Assembly: GCA_965204245.1 (NCBI GenBank)
Contig: CBDBED010000004.1
Location: forward strand, 60,084 to 124,083
DNA from: JAAXIE01 sp965204245
Lineage (GTDB): Bacteria; Chloroflexota; Dehalococcoidia; Lucifugimonadales; JAAXIE01
DNA length: 64,000 bases
Reading direction: 5' to 3'
The translations under genes and the position numbers were made by a program. Positions 43,395-50,347 of the stretch are shown here, piece after piece; the first letter of the stretch is position 1, and the number at the start of each line of letters is the position of its first letter. A model generated the notes under the pieces. The model did no database searches, was not told the origin of the DNA, and worked only from the letters and a program-made list of their open reading frames with translations.

Positions 43395-44699
43395 ATGAAT
43401 AACGGCAGCCATTCCAATGGACACCATACAAACGGAGACCATGCCGGTGGCAAAGCCCAAGATGTTCGCCTGAACATCCCGGACCGGACCGAGGAGACCA
43501 TGTACGGCGTCTCCCAGATCGGCATCCATGATTTGGTGCCCCAGATGGGATACCGGGAATACTGGTACCCAGCGATTGAGCTCAGGAAGCTGGGCCGCAA
43601 ACCGCGCCGCTTGAAGATGCTGGGCGACGAGCTAGTGCTGTTTCGCGGGAAGGACGGGAAGGTGGGCGCCCTCAAGGACCGTTGTCCCCACCGTGGTGCC
43701 TTCCTCTCCTACGGGAAGTGCGAGTTCCAAGGCACAATCTCCTGCCCCTACCATGGCTACACCTTCGACGAAACCGGCAAATGCGTCGCAGCCATCACCG
43801 AGGGCCCTGACTCCCCCATGGTGGGCAAGTTGAAAGCCCGCGCTTACCCCACAGCCGTCCTGGGCGGCATCGCCTACGTCTGGATGGGCCAGACCGATCC
43901 CGTTTCCCTCGACACAGACCTCCCCTCCGAGTTTTTCGATTCCAACTACGCCGTCCATGTCTACAGCAAAATCTGGCCCATGAACTGGGCCGTCTCCATC
44001 GAGCAGAACGAGGACGCCCACTTTTCCTGGATTCACCGCTTCCGCATCCGCCGCCTCTTCAATCTGGAGGCCTTCCGCCAGATACCCGCCTACTGGAGCG
44101 GCATGAGCGTGGTCGGCGAGACCGACAGCACCATGGGCATCAAGCCCACCGTGAATATAGCCCAGCAGGCCTATTACCCCGAACTCGGCAAGAAATGGCC
44201 CCAGCACGTTTGGTGGAGGGTCCGCAAGTTCCCAGTGCCGGGCATCAACGTCAAGAGCTTTTCCGGCAAGCCCTACCGCAGTGAGCACTACCTGCCGAGC
44301 ATCACCCGCGTGGACATGGGCAACCGCATGTACAACCGCTGGGCCGTCCCGGTCGACGAGAACCACACGATGATGTTCACCTACGACATAAGAAAGGGCA
44401 AAAGCCTCTGGGACCGCATATTCGCCAAGCTCTGCTTCCACACCGTAGTGCGCTACTGGCAGGTGAAGGGAGTGAACGAACTCGAAGACCTCCCCGTCCA
44501 GCTCTACACCCGCATGGACCCCAAAGAACCCCAGAAACTCGGCCGCAACGACCGCGCCATCATCCACTGGCGCCGCAAAATGCCCCTCAAGTCCCGCGAC
44601 GCCCAGCGCGTCTGGGGCCACTCCGAACGCGCCCTAATCGAAGCCGACGCCGTCCGCGAGGAAAGAGAGGGCATGGTCGAGGTTGGCGATGATGATTAG
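43395..44699 (+). CDS. Rieske non-haem iron oxygenase
   Basis: 434 residues. The Rieske ligands are C97-x-H99 (CPHRGAF) and C117-xx-H120 (CPYHGYTF). The mononuclear iron site lies in NWAVSIEQNEDAHFSWIHRF (Asp, two His). This resembles the VanA / phthalate-4,5-dioxygenase / pheophorbide-oxygenase-like single-subunit group, which demethylates or hydroxylates ring compounds. GGAG is 10 bases upstream of ATG 43395. It lies on the same strand as, and 1.5 kb before, the RdhA-like cluster with a 7Fe ferredoxin. That ferredoxin could feed this oxygenase; inference only. Confidence 0.88.
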   Translation: MNNGSHSNGHHTNGDHAGGKAQDVRLNIPDRTEETMYGVSQIGIHDLVPQMGYREYWYPAIELRKLGRKPRRLKMLGDELVLFRGKDGKVGALKDRCPHRGAFLSYGKCEFQGTISCPYHGYTFDETGKCVAAITEGPDSPMVGKLKARAYPTAVLGGIAYVWMGQTDPVSLDTDLPSEFFDSNYAVHVYSKIWPMNWAVSIEQNEDAHFSWIHRFRIRRLFNLEAFRQIPAYWSGMSVVGETDSTMGIKPTVNIAQQAYYPELGKKWPQHVWWRVRKFPVPGINVKSFSGKPYRSEHYLPSITRVDMGNRMYNRWAVPVDENHTMMFTYDIRKGKSLWDRIFAKLCFHTVVRYWQVKGVNELEDLPVQLYTRMDPKEPQKLGRNDRAIIHWRRKMPLKSRDAQRVWGHSERALIEADAVREEREGMVEVGDDD

Positions 44700-44709
44700 G
44701 AGATAGGGA

Positions 44710-46035
44710 ATGGGAGTTGACGGGTATTCGCTATTTACCGAATGCCACCTGCTATACATGCAGGGCATCCGACGCGCCTTGAGAGAACGGTTGGAGTCAG
44801 TATTTGGCGGCGAATGGTTCCAAAGGGGTGTGCTACCGGCCATGTCGGATTTTCAGCGTGAGACCCTCGAAAACGAATTGGGCCATTGGCCGGATCCCGA
44901 TTATGCCAACCTTCTTGATGTCGCACACTTCAGCCGCATCGTGAGAAGGAACCATGCTGCGGCTTTCACGAAGGAACTCCCGGAGCTGGACTTGGTGCTA
45001 GGCCAGTTCGACCAGTTGCGTGCGATACGGAATGACTGGGCTCATGTGGTCCCCGACAGCCTGCCTTTGAGAAGGGCTGCATCGGCCGCCCAGCTAATGA
45101 AGGAACTCCTTCTCAAGCTACATTGTCCAGAAGCAGTGCAAATTCAAAGCCTCTTGGCCGCTAACAACCTAACGAACATGGAGGGCCCCATTGTGGAGTC
45201 AGCATCCGATGGTGGGCGTTCAGACGATTACCAAGATGATAGAGGTTCGACTGAACAGATGCGGCATCCAGCCGCCTTGTGGCAGACCCTACAAGGCTAT
45301 TTGGTCTCAGAGACACAGGTCGAGCCGATGGAGGAGCTAGCAGGCACTCGTGCAGTCCCTGAAAGACAAGTACGAGTGACCGTGCGGGTGTCCAATATCG
45401 CTCCAGCCAGCGAGGACATGCCAGAAATATGTTTTGAGAATGTACAGCTTTCGGTATTGTCTGCGCGAAACCGCCAACAAAGTGATCTAGGATCCTTGGC
45501 GCCCGGTCAAACGGTCGAGAGGCAGTTCGAAGTGCTCGAAAACGCGGTAACACAGTTCGAGTGCCACGTTCAGGGTAAGGTCGATCATAGGAAGTACTTC
45601 TCAGTGCAGAGAAAGAATGGCCTGCCCCTTGAGGTAGTTCGTCCAGTGATTGACCGGTTCGCTGGCGGATTTGATGCGATAGGGATTAAGGAGCCTTTCA
45701 ATAGGGCCCTTAAGGCCATCGCCGATGTCCGGGCCAGTATATACGCAAGATGCGCAGTGGCTAGCCTCCCCATTGACAACACCCGCACGCCCGTTCTACT
45801 ATCTATCCAGAGCGCGCAGGGAAGGGCCAACCCCTGCGTTTCCTTCGCAACCCAACTCAGGAGAGACCATCATGAAAAACAGGCCTGTGGCAGTACAAAA
45901 ATCGTAGCTGTACAGACACGGCCACTGGCAGTACTGGCAGAGAAAATAGCTACAAAAACGTTCGCCTCAGCTACGAACAGTCTGCCACTGCTCATAGGAA
46001 ACAACAGTCTCCGTGAGGTCCGGCCCCGCCCTTGA
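44710..46035 (+). CDS. HEPN-domain protein (Swt1-like), C-terminus extended through a promoter
   Basis: 441 residues as an open frame. The N-terminal 115 residues form a Swt1-type HEPN domain with the RNase motif R107-N-D-W-A-H112 (R-x4-H), an active-site signature of HEPN ribonucleases. The middle is unassigned and beta-rich. The last roughly 87 residues (from about 355) are encoded by a sequence that is a consensus promoter and leader array shared with 14.9 kb, so the natural end is probably near residue 350 and the present stop at 46035 is likely read-through. Codon bias is low, typical of an accessory gene. A defence or toxin role is plausible but unproved. Confidence 0.7.
   Translation: MGVDGYSLFTECHLLYMQGIRRALRERLESVFGGEWFQRGVLPAMSDFQRETLENELGHWPDPDYANLLDVAHFSRIVRRNHAAAFTKELPELDLVLGQFDQLRAIRNDWAHVVPDSLPLRRAASAAQLMKELLLKLHCPEAVQIQSLLAANNLTNMEGPIVESASDGGRSDDYQDDRGSTEQMRHPAALWQTLQGYLVSETQVEPMEELAGTRAVPERQVRVTVRVSNIAPASEDMPEICFENVQLSVLSARNRQQSDLGSLAPGQTVERQFEVLENAVTQFECHVQGKVDHRKYFSVQRKNGLPLEVVRPVIDRFAGGFDAIGIKEPFNRALKAIADVRASIYARCAVASLPIDNTRTPVLLSIQSAQGRANPCVSFATQLRRDHHEKQACGSTKIVAVQTRPLAVLAEKIATKTFASATNSLPLLIGNNSLREVRPRP
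45773..45802 (+). promoter_or_regulatory. Strong sigma70-type promoter of leader locus B
   Basis: TTGACA (45773-45778), an 18-base spacer and TACTAT (45797-45802), nearly identical in hexamers, spacer and flank to the promoter at 14876. It lies inside the annotated HEPN reading frame. A Shine-Dalgarno (AGGAGAG) and ATG at 45872 follow, with an 11-codon frame MKNRPVAVQKS. Confidence 0.7.
45888..45992. repeat. Repeat array of leader locus B
   Basis: CTGGCAG is doubled as CTGGCAGTACTGGCAG (45925-45940), with flanking single copies of GGCAGTAC. The AT-rich motif AGCTACAAAAA (45948-45958) is followed exactly 21 bp later by AGCTACGAA (45969). The latter pair has the same spacing as at locus A (15112 and 15133). 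Confidence 0.65.
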
Positions 46036-46092
46036 TGATTGGAATGATAGGAAATCAGCGAGTAACAAGGACTTGTCCCGGCTCACCATAAC

Positions 46093-46122
46093 TTGACACC
46101 TTGATGCCATTAGGCGTATATC
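46093..46122 (+). promoter_or_regulatory. Candidate promoter of the RdhA-like cluster
   Basis: TTGACA (46093-46098), an 18-base spacer and TATATC (46117-46122), 97 bases before the start at 46219. Confidence 0.58.
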
Positions 46123-46171
46123 AGTCAACATCCAGGGGATTCGACGGCTCCTTGCGAGGCCGCATGTCCTT

Positions 46172-46214
46172 GAGGAGGCCTTAACACCTGAGGAGGCCCT
46201 AGTACCTGAGGAGG
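46172..46214 (+). promoter_or_regulatory. Three tandem Shine-Dalgarno repeats
   Basis: GAGGAGG occurs at 46172, 46190 and 46208, exactly 18 bp apart, within near-identical units of the form CCTGAGGAGGCCCTAGTA. The third is correctly placed before ATG 46219. The outer two are not followed by start codons at usable spacing. Tandem anti-Shine-Dalgarno-binding sites could load ribosomes or compete with hairpins. Confidence 0.7.
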
Positions 46215-46218
46215 AAAG

Positions 46219-47592
46219 ATGGCGACTGTTCAAGATAGGCCAGAGGTACAGCAGGTTGAGCCGTCCCCCAATGGACATGACGACGGCGAACAGCAGGAAT
46301 GGAAGCCCGGCCCCGACGCTCCCTTCTTGGGTCGCAGCGTCGAAATGGTGGGGCCTTGGGAGCCCATCAAGGCCTCCGAGAACCCCCACGAAAAAAATAA
46401 GCGGGGTGAACTCGGCAAGCCTCTGTTCAACTGGTACTTCAATCGCACCTCCAAGGACCCCCTCGGAAGGATTTCCTTCATCCAGTCCTCTGCCGACAAG
46501 CGCAACGTCGCTTTCTTTGCCGTCGGCCAAGCCCCCAAGGGTAAGGTCAACGAGGACCAGGCCAAGGAGACCGACCCCAAGAAACTGACCAAGCACCTCA
46601 AGCGGGTGGCCCATTACATGGGCGCCGACATTGTCGGCATCGCCCAAGTGCATCGCTCGCTCCTCTACAGCGACGGCGCCGAGGTCGACAACCTCGGTTC
46701 CGTGCCCGGTATGGCGCAGAAGAACGAGGCGGAGCAGGGTGTACCCATCCCCGAGCGGTACCCTTACGCCATAGTCATCACCGTGGCTTGGGACTACGAC
46801 AAGATTCAAGCCCACCGGCACCATATCGGTGACCACGCCTATCACTTCAGCCAAGCCAAGCTCGGCGCCATCTATGAGAACCTCGTCCGCTACATCAAGG
46901 AGATGGGATACTCCGCAGTGCGGAACCTCGCCCAGCCCATGCCCACCGCCCTCTCCGCTGGCTTGGGCGAAATGGGTCGCAACGGCATCCTGATTACCGA
47001 GAAATACGGTGCCCGCATCCACCTCTCCAGCCCCATCCTCACCGACATGCCCTTGGTCGCCGACAAGCCCATCGACATCGGCGTCACCGACTTCTGCGCC
47101 AGGTGCCGCAAATGCGCCACCACCTGCCCCACCAACAGCATCACCATGGAAGACAAGGTCGTCCACAACGGCATCAAGAAATACAAGCTCAACTGGGAGA
47201 CCTGCTACCGCCTCCGCGCTTACGTCATGGACTTCTGGGAAGTCTGCATGTCCTGCGTAACCATCTGTCCCTACACCAAGCCCCGGCGCTGGTGGCACGA
47301 CCTAGCCATACAGACCCTGAAGCGCACGCCGGTATCTTTGCGGGCCGGTGTAGTGTGGCCCCTCAAGTGGATTGACGATGCGTTCTGGGGCACTGTGCCC
47401 CGCAAGCGCGTGAAGTGGCTGGACTACGACACCGCCGTCTACCATGGCAAGAACGGTACGAATGGCAACGGCACCCACGAGGAGCCCGATCCCAAGTCGA
47501 AGATTGGCTACTACCATCCGTTGAAGGAGAACACTAGGCGGTTCGAACTGGCCAAGGAGCGGGACCAGCAAAAGGCTGGACGGGCCAAGTAG
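46219..47592 (+). CDS. Reductive-dehalogenase-like (RdhA family) cobalamin/Fe-S protein, no Tat signal
   Basis: 457 residues. The RdhA core is clear: IKEMGYSAV, SAGLGEMGRNGILITEKYGAR, LTDMPLVADKPIDIGV. The two [4Fe-4S] clusters follow: C293, C296, C299, C303 (DFCARCRKCATTCP) and C329, C343, C346, C350 (CMSCVTICPY). There is no twin-arginine signal, unlike respiratory RdhAs, so the protein is probably cytoplasmic, as in catabolic or uncharacterised marine RdhA-like proteins. No RdhB membrane anchor gene adjoins. Cobalamin is expected from the family; substrate not known. It heads a run with 47598 and 48240, behind a good promoter and triple Shine-Dalgarno. Confidence 0.87.
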   Translation: MATVQDRPEVQQVEPSPNGHDDGEQQEWKPGPDAPFLGRSVEMVGPWEPIKASENPHEKNKRGELGKPLFNWYFNRTSKDPLGRISFIQSSADKRNVAFFAVGQAPKGKVNEDQAKETDPKKLTKHLKRVAHYMGADIVGIAQVHRSLLYSDGAEVDNLGSVPGMAQKNEAEQGVPIPERYPYAIVITVAWDYDKIQAHRHHIGDHAYHFSQAKLGAIYENLVRYIKEMGYSAVRNLAQPMPTALSAGLGEMGRNGILITEKYGARIHLSSPILTDMPLVADKPIDIGVTDFCARCRKCATTCPTNSITMEDKVVHNGIKKYKLNWETCYRLRAYVMDFWEVCMSCVTICPYTKPRRWWHDLAIQTLKRTPVSLRAGVVWPLKWIDDAFWGTVPRKRVKWLDYDTAVYHGKNGTNGNGTHEEPDPKSKIGYYHPLKENTRRFELAKERDQQKAGRAK

Positions 47593-47597
47593 CATCC

Positions 47598-48230
47598 ATG
47601 GCCCCAATGGAATCCAAAGGGATTTTGGGTCGGCTCTTTGGCGGTAGGAACAAGGACCCGCTATGGGACAGGTTCGTAAATCGGCCCTTGTCCGACCCAA
47701 GCAACGACCTGTCGGCCGCCATTCGCTCGGCCCCAGAAGGTGCGGTATACCCGGTCAAGACCGAGATACCTCCGCCCCCCGGCATGACCGCCAACATGAA
47801 AGAATTGGGCGTCTGGCTCGGAGTCGACATCGTCGGCATCACCCGCCTGCAACCATCCCAGGTTCGCGCCGTAGAATTTCGGGATGACCAAGAGACTAAG
47901 TCCCCTGAGGAAATAGTACAGGAGTACCCCAACGTCATAGTCTGCGGCGTGGAAACCGAGCACGACCCCAAGGATGCCGACGGCATGGCAGGCCGGGTCG
48001 CAACCCTGGAGGGCAATCTGGTTAGCTTCAATCTGGCAGCCTACATCCGCGAACTCGGCTACAAGGCCAGCTTTGGCGGCGCAGACCCGGTGCAGGTCGC
48101 CGAGGCAGCGGGTCTCGGTCGTGCCGGATCAGACGGCCATTTCACCGCCCCCGGGCGCAAGGGCTGGATTCACCTCAGTGACCCCATCCTGACCGAACTG
48201 CCCTTGGAACCGGACCCTCCGGGCAAGTAA
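47598..48230 (+). CDS. RdhA-like protein lacking the Fe-S domain
   Basis: 210 residues, alignable by eye to the middle of the neighbouring RdhA-like protein: MKELGVWLGVDIVGITRL, EYPNVIVCGVETEHD, AAYIRELGYKASFGGADPVQ, AAGLGRAGSDGHFTAPGRKG and DPILTELPLEPDPPG. It ends exactly where the first [4Fe-4S] motif would begin. The stop is clean (TAA 48228), with no frameshifted continuation visible. The gene sits 5 bases after the RdhA-like gene and 9 bases before a ferredoxin gene. Either a paralogue that lost its clusters or a split protein using the ferredoxin in trans; the latter is inference. Confidence 0.8.
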   Translation: MAPMESKGILGRLFGGRNKDPLWDRFVNRPLSDPSNDLSAAIRSAPEGAVYPVKTEIPPPPGMTANMKELGVWLGVDIVGITRLQPSQVRAVEFRDDQETKSPEEIVQEYPNVIVCGVETEHDPKDADGMAGRVATLEGNLVSFNLAAYIRELGYKASFGGADPVQVAEAAGLGRAGSDGHFTAPGRKGWIHLSDPILTELPLEPDPPGK

Positions 48231-48239
48231 AAGACCAAT

Positions 48240-48905
48240 ATGACTTCTCAGTTTTCAGCTTACGTCATAACCCAACCATGTGTCGGGGTAAAAGACGCCA
48301 CCTGCCTCGAGGTATGCCCCGTCGACTGCATCCACAGCACCGACAACGACGACCAGTATTTCATAGACCCCGAAATTTGCATTGCCTGCGAGCAATGTGC
48401 CCTAGTATGTCCCGTTGAAGCCATCTTCCTGGACATCGACGTCCCAGACAAATGGCGCAACTACATCGACAAGAACGCGGACTTTTACCGCCGAACAAAG
48501 GGGGAGCCCATGCCTGTACCCATCGACCGTGCCATCACGATGATACAAGCCGGACACGCCAAGGCACGGGAGCTGGATATCGCAGTAAGCGTTGCCGTCG
48601 TCGATGAGGGCGGCCGTCTCATAGCCTTCGGGCGCATGGACCAAGCCCGCCCCATGAGCGTCGACATCGCCGTCAACAAAGCCTACACCGCCGCCACTTT
48701 CCAGGTGCCTACCGCCCAACTGACCGCCACCGCCACCCAGAGCTGGTTCCAGAGCATGATTGTGTCATCTCAAGGCAAGGTCATCGCCGTCGCCGGCGGC
48801 CTCCCCGTCCTCGACACCCCCAACATAGTCGGTGCAGTGGGTGTCAGCGGCGGCACCGATGACCAAGACGTCGAGTGCTGCCGCGCAGCAGTAGCGGCCT
48901 ATTAG
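48240..48905 (+). CDS. 7Fe-type ferredoxin fused to a GlcG/HbpS domain
   Basis: 221 residues. Residues 1-80 form a ferredoxin with C14-x7-C22-x3-C26-P-x2-C30 and C47-x2-C50-x2-C53-x3-C57-P, the exact spacing of Azotobacter-type 7Fe ([3Fe-4S][4Fe-4S]) ferredoxins. Residues 93-221 form a GlcG/HbpS (DUF336) domain: PVPIDRAITMIQAGHAKARE, VVDEGGRLIAFGRMDQA, GAVGVSGGTDDQDVECC. The same domain is stand-alone at 16559. The pairing suggests an electron carrier with a haem- or tetrapyrrole-binding module, a plausible partner of a cobalamin RdhA-like enzyme. The ATG has no strong Shine-Dalgarno. Confidence 0.88.
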   Translation: MTSQFSAYVITQPCVGVKDATCLEVCPVDCIHSTDNDDQYFIDPEICIACEQCALVCPVEAIFLDIDVPDKWRNYIDKNADFYRRTKGEPMPVPIDRAITMIQAGHAKARELDIAVSVAVVDEGGRLIAFGRMDQARPMSVDIAVNKAYTAATFQVPTAQLTATATQSWFQSMIVSSQGKVIAVAGGLPVLDTPNIVGAVGVSGGTDDQDVECCRAAVAAY

Positions 48906-48946
48906 CAGGACTCAGCCTCCCAGCGAACCCGATAAGTGCAAAAACA

Positions 48947-48973
48947 AGAGGCCCCTGAAACTCAGGGGCCTCT
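48947..48973. terminator. Bidirectional intrinsic terminator
   Basis: AGAGGCCCCTGA (48947-48958), loop AAC, and its perfect complement (48962-48973) make a 12-bp stem. An A-rich run precedes and TTTAATGTT follows, so it can terminate both the ferredoxin gene (plus) and the amidohydrolase gene ending at 48998 (minus). Confidence 0.85.
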
Positions 48974-48997
48974 TTAATGTTCTCAATCATTCCCCAA

Positions 48998-50107
48998 CTA
49001 CAGCCCGTACAACTCCTTGGGGTTGTGGCAGAGAATGCGCTCCTTGTCCTCAGCACTGATTTCGTCCATCCCTTGAAACGTCAGGATGGCACTCGTGTCA
49101 CTGGAGGGATCAAGGTGCCCGTAGTCAGTCCCGATAACCAAGCTATTCGGCCCAGCATACTTGCGGACCCAAGGCAGGTCATCGTGCGTCTCGCAGGTCA
49201 CATACACCTTCTTCGAACCGAACAAGTCATCGGGGAACTCACGGCCCGACGTGTGGTAGCGGTTCTCCACCTCCTTGTATATCCACGGCACCCACTGTGA
49301 CGAGGCCTCAATGAAGGCCCACCGCAGGTTGGGGAACAACTCCGACATGTTGCTCATGAGCAACACCCAACTCAGCACCACCGTCGGCCCACGGAACACA
49401 GAGAACCCGCTATTCGACTGCCCCTCACCAGGCATCGGCGTGGATGTCCAGAGACGCACATCACGCCGGTTGCCGTTGGCGATATGAATGGCGATCGCCA
49501 TATCCTGCCGCTCGGCCTCGGCGAAAATGGGGTGGAAATAGGGGTCGGTCAGCAGCCGGTCCCCCTCCAAGGGCTTCATGCACACAGCGACAGCCCCGTT
49601 CTCCTTGGCAAATCGTATCTGGTTGACCGCCTCATCCACCATCAGGTCCGGCACAACACATGACCACCGGAGCCGCCCCTTGCCCTGCTTCCAGATGTCG
49701 GCCAGCCACTTGTTCCAAGACCGGCACAGGGCAGCCTGCGTCTCAGGCCAAGTGGTGACTGTCTCCAGCCAGATGGTGTTATGCAGCACCTGAACATCCA
49801 CACCAAGCTCGTCCATGTGGTCGAGACGCATCTGTATGTCGTTCATCTCACGGGCCTCTTTGGGTGTCCCCATGGCCCGTCCAGCGTTCTTGGAAATCTG
49901 CTCGATCTTCTGCTCGCTGAGAGGAGGGAAATACGGTCGCCCGAGTTCCCCGTTAATCAGCCAGTAGTCGCTGACGCTCTTGTCTGGTGAGCTATAGAGC
50001 AATGGGCGGAGCTTCTGTTCCGAAGGCTCCAGATAGTCCCACGTGCGCTCAGTCTCCACCACATGGGCATCGGCATCAATGACCTGCAGTTTCACCTGTG
50101 TCGTCAT
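48998..50107 (-). CDS. Amidohydrolase_2-family metal-dependent hydrolase or decarboxylase, copy 1
   Basis: 369 residues of the Amidohydrolase_2 (ACMSD / 2,3-dihydroxybenzoate decarboxylase) family. VIDADAHVVE carries the D-x-H metal motif, IAIHIANGNR the second His and VIGTDYGHLDP the late Asp. Metal-dependent non-oxidative decarboxylation or hydrolysis of an aromatic or related acid is typical. The start has AAGGAG 8 bases upstream. By eye it is nearly identical to the gene at 50348, differing mainly at the N-terminal 80 residues and scattered sites. Confidence 0.86.
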   Translation of the reverse strand: MTTQVKLQVIDADAHVVETERTWDYLEPSEQKLRPLLYSSPDKSVSDYWLINGELGRPYFPPLSEQKIEQISKNAGRAMGTPKEAREMNDIQMRLDHMDELGVDVQVLHNTIWLETVTTWPETQAALCRSWNKWLADIWKQGKGRLRWSCVVPDLMVDEAVNQIRFAKENGAVAVCMKPLEGDRLLTDPYFHPIFAEAERQDMAIAIHIANGNRRDVRLWTSTPMPGEGQSNSGFSVFRGPTVVLSWVLLMSNMSELFPNLRWAFIEASSQWVPWIYKEVENRYHTSGREFPDDLFGSKKVYVTCETHDDLPWVRKYAGPNSLVIGTDYGHLDPSSDTSAILTFQGMDEISAEDKERILCHNPKELYGL

Positions 50108-50296
50108 ATAGTGTCTCCTTAACTAGTTGCTCTGGGAGGTGTCGGAAAACGTCGAGTCTTCTGGTGAAGGCGAGCATACTTGGAATCGCCCTTGCTTTCA
50201 AGACTGGCCGTGCCTTGTGCAGCACTGGTGACATCCTGCCCGGAGCGCCTCCCAGCGTCAGGACAGCCTGGTCCCCGCTCAGATCAGTCCAAAGCA

Positions 50297-50323
50297 AGAG
50301 GCCCCTGAATCTCAGGGGCCTCT
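50297..50323. terminator. Hairpin, second copy of the shared terminator
   Basis: The same 12-bp arms as at 48947 (AGAGGCCCCTGA) with loop ATC, now after the second amidohydrolase copy. The U tract is weaker on both strands, so termination may be less efficient. Its presence shows that the duplicated unit included the terminator. Confidence 0.7.
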
Positions 50324-50347
50324 CATCGTTCCCGGATAATCTACAAT

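Noticed and set aside
46219..47592. Epoxyqueuosine reductase (QueG) for the RdhA-like gene
   Set aside because: The AGLGEMGRNGILIT and TDMPL...DKPID blocks, and the C-x13-C-x2-C-x3-C second cluster, match RdhA-like proteins better.
48240..48500. Frameshift joining the cluster-less RdhA to the ferredoxin
   Set aside because: The ferredoxin begins with its own 7Fe-type motif, not the RdhA C-terminal cluster spacing, and the upstream stop is clean.
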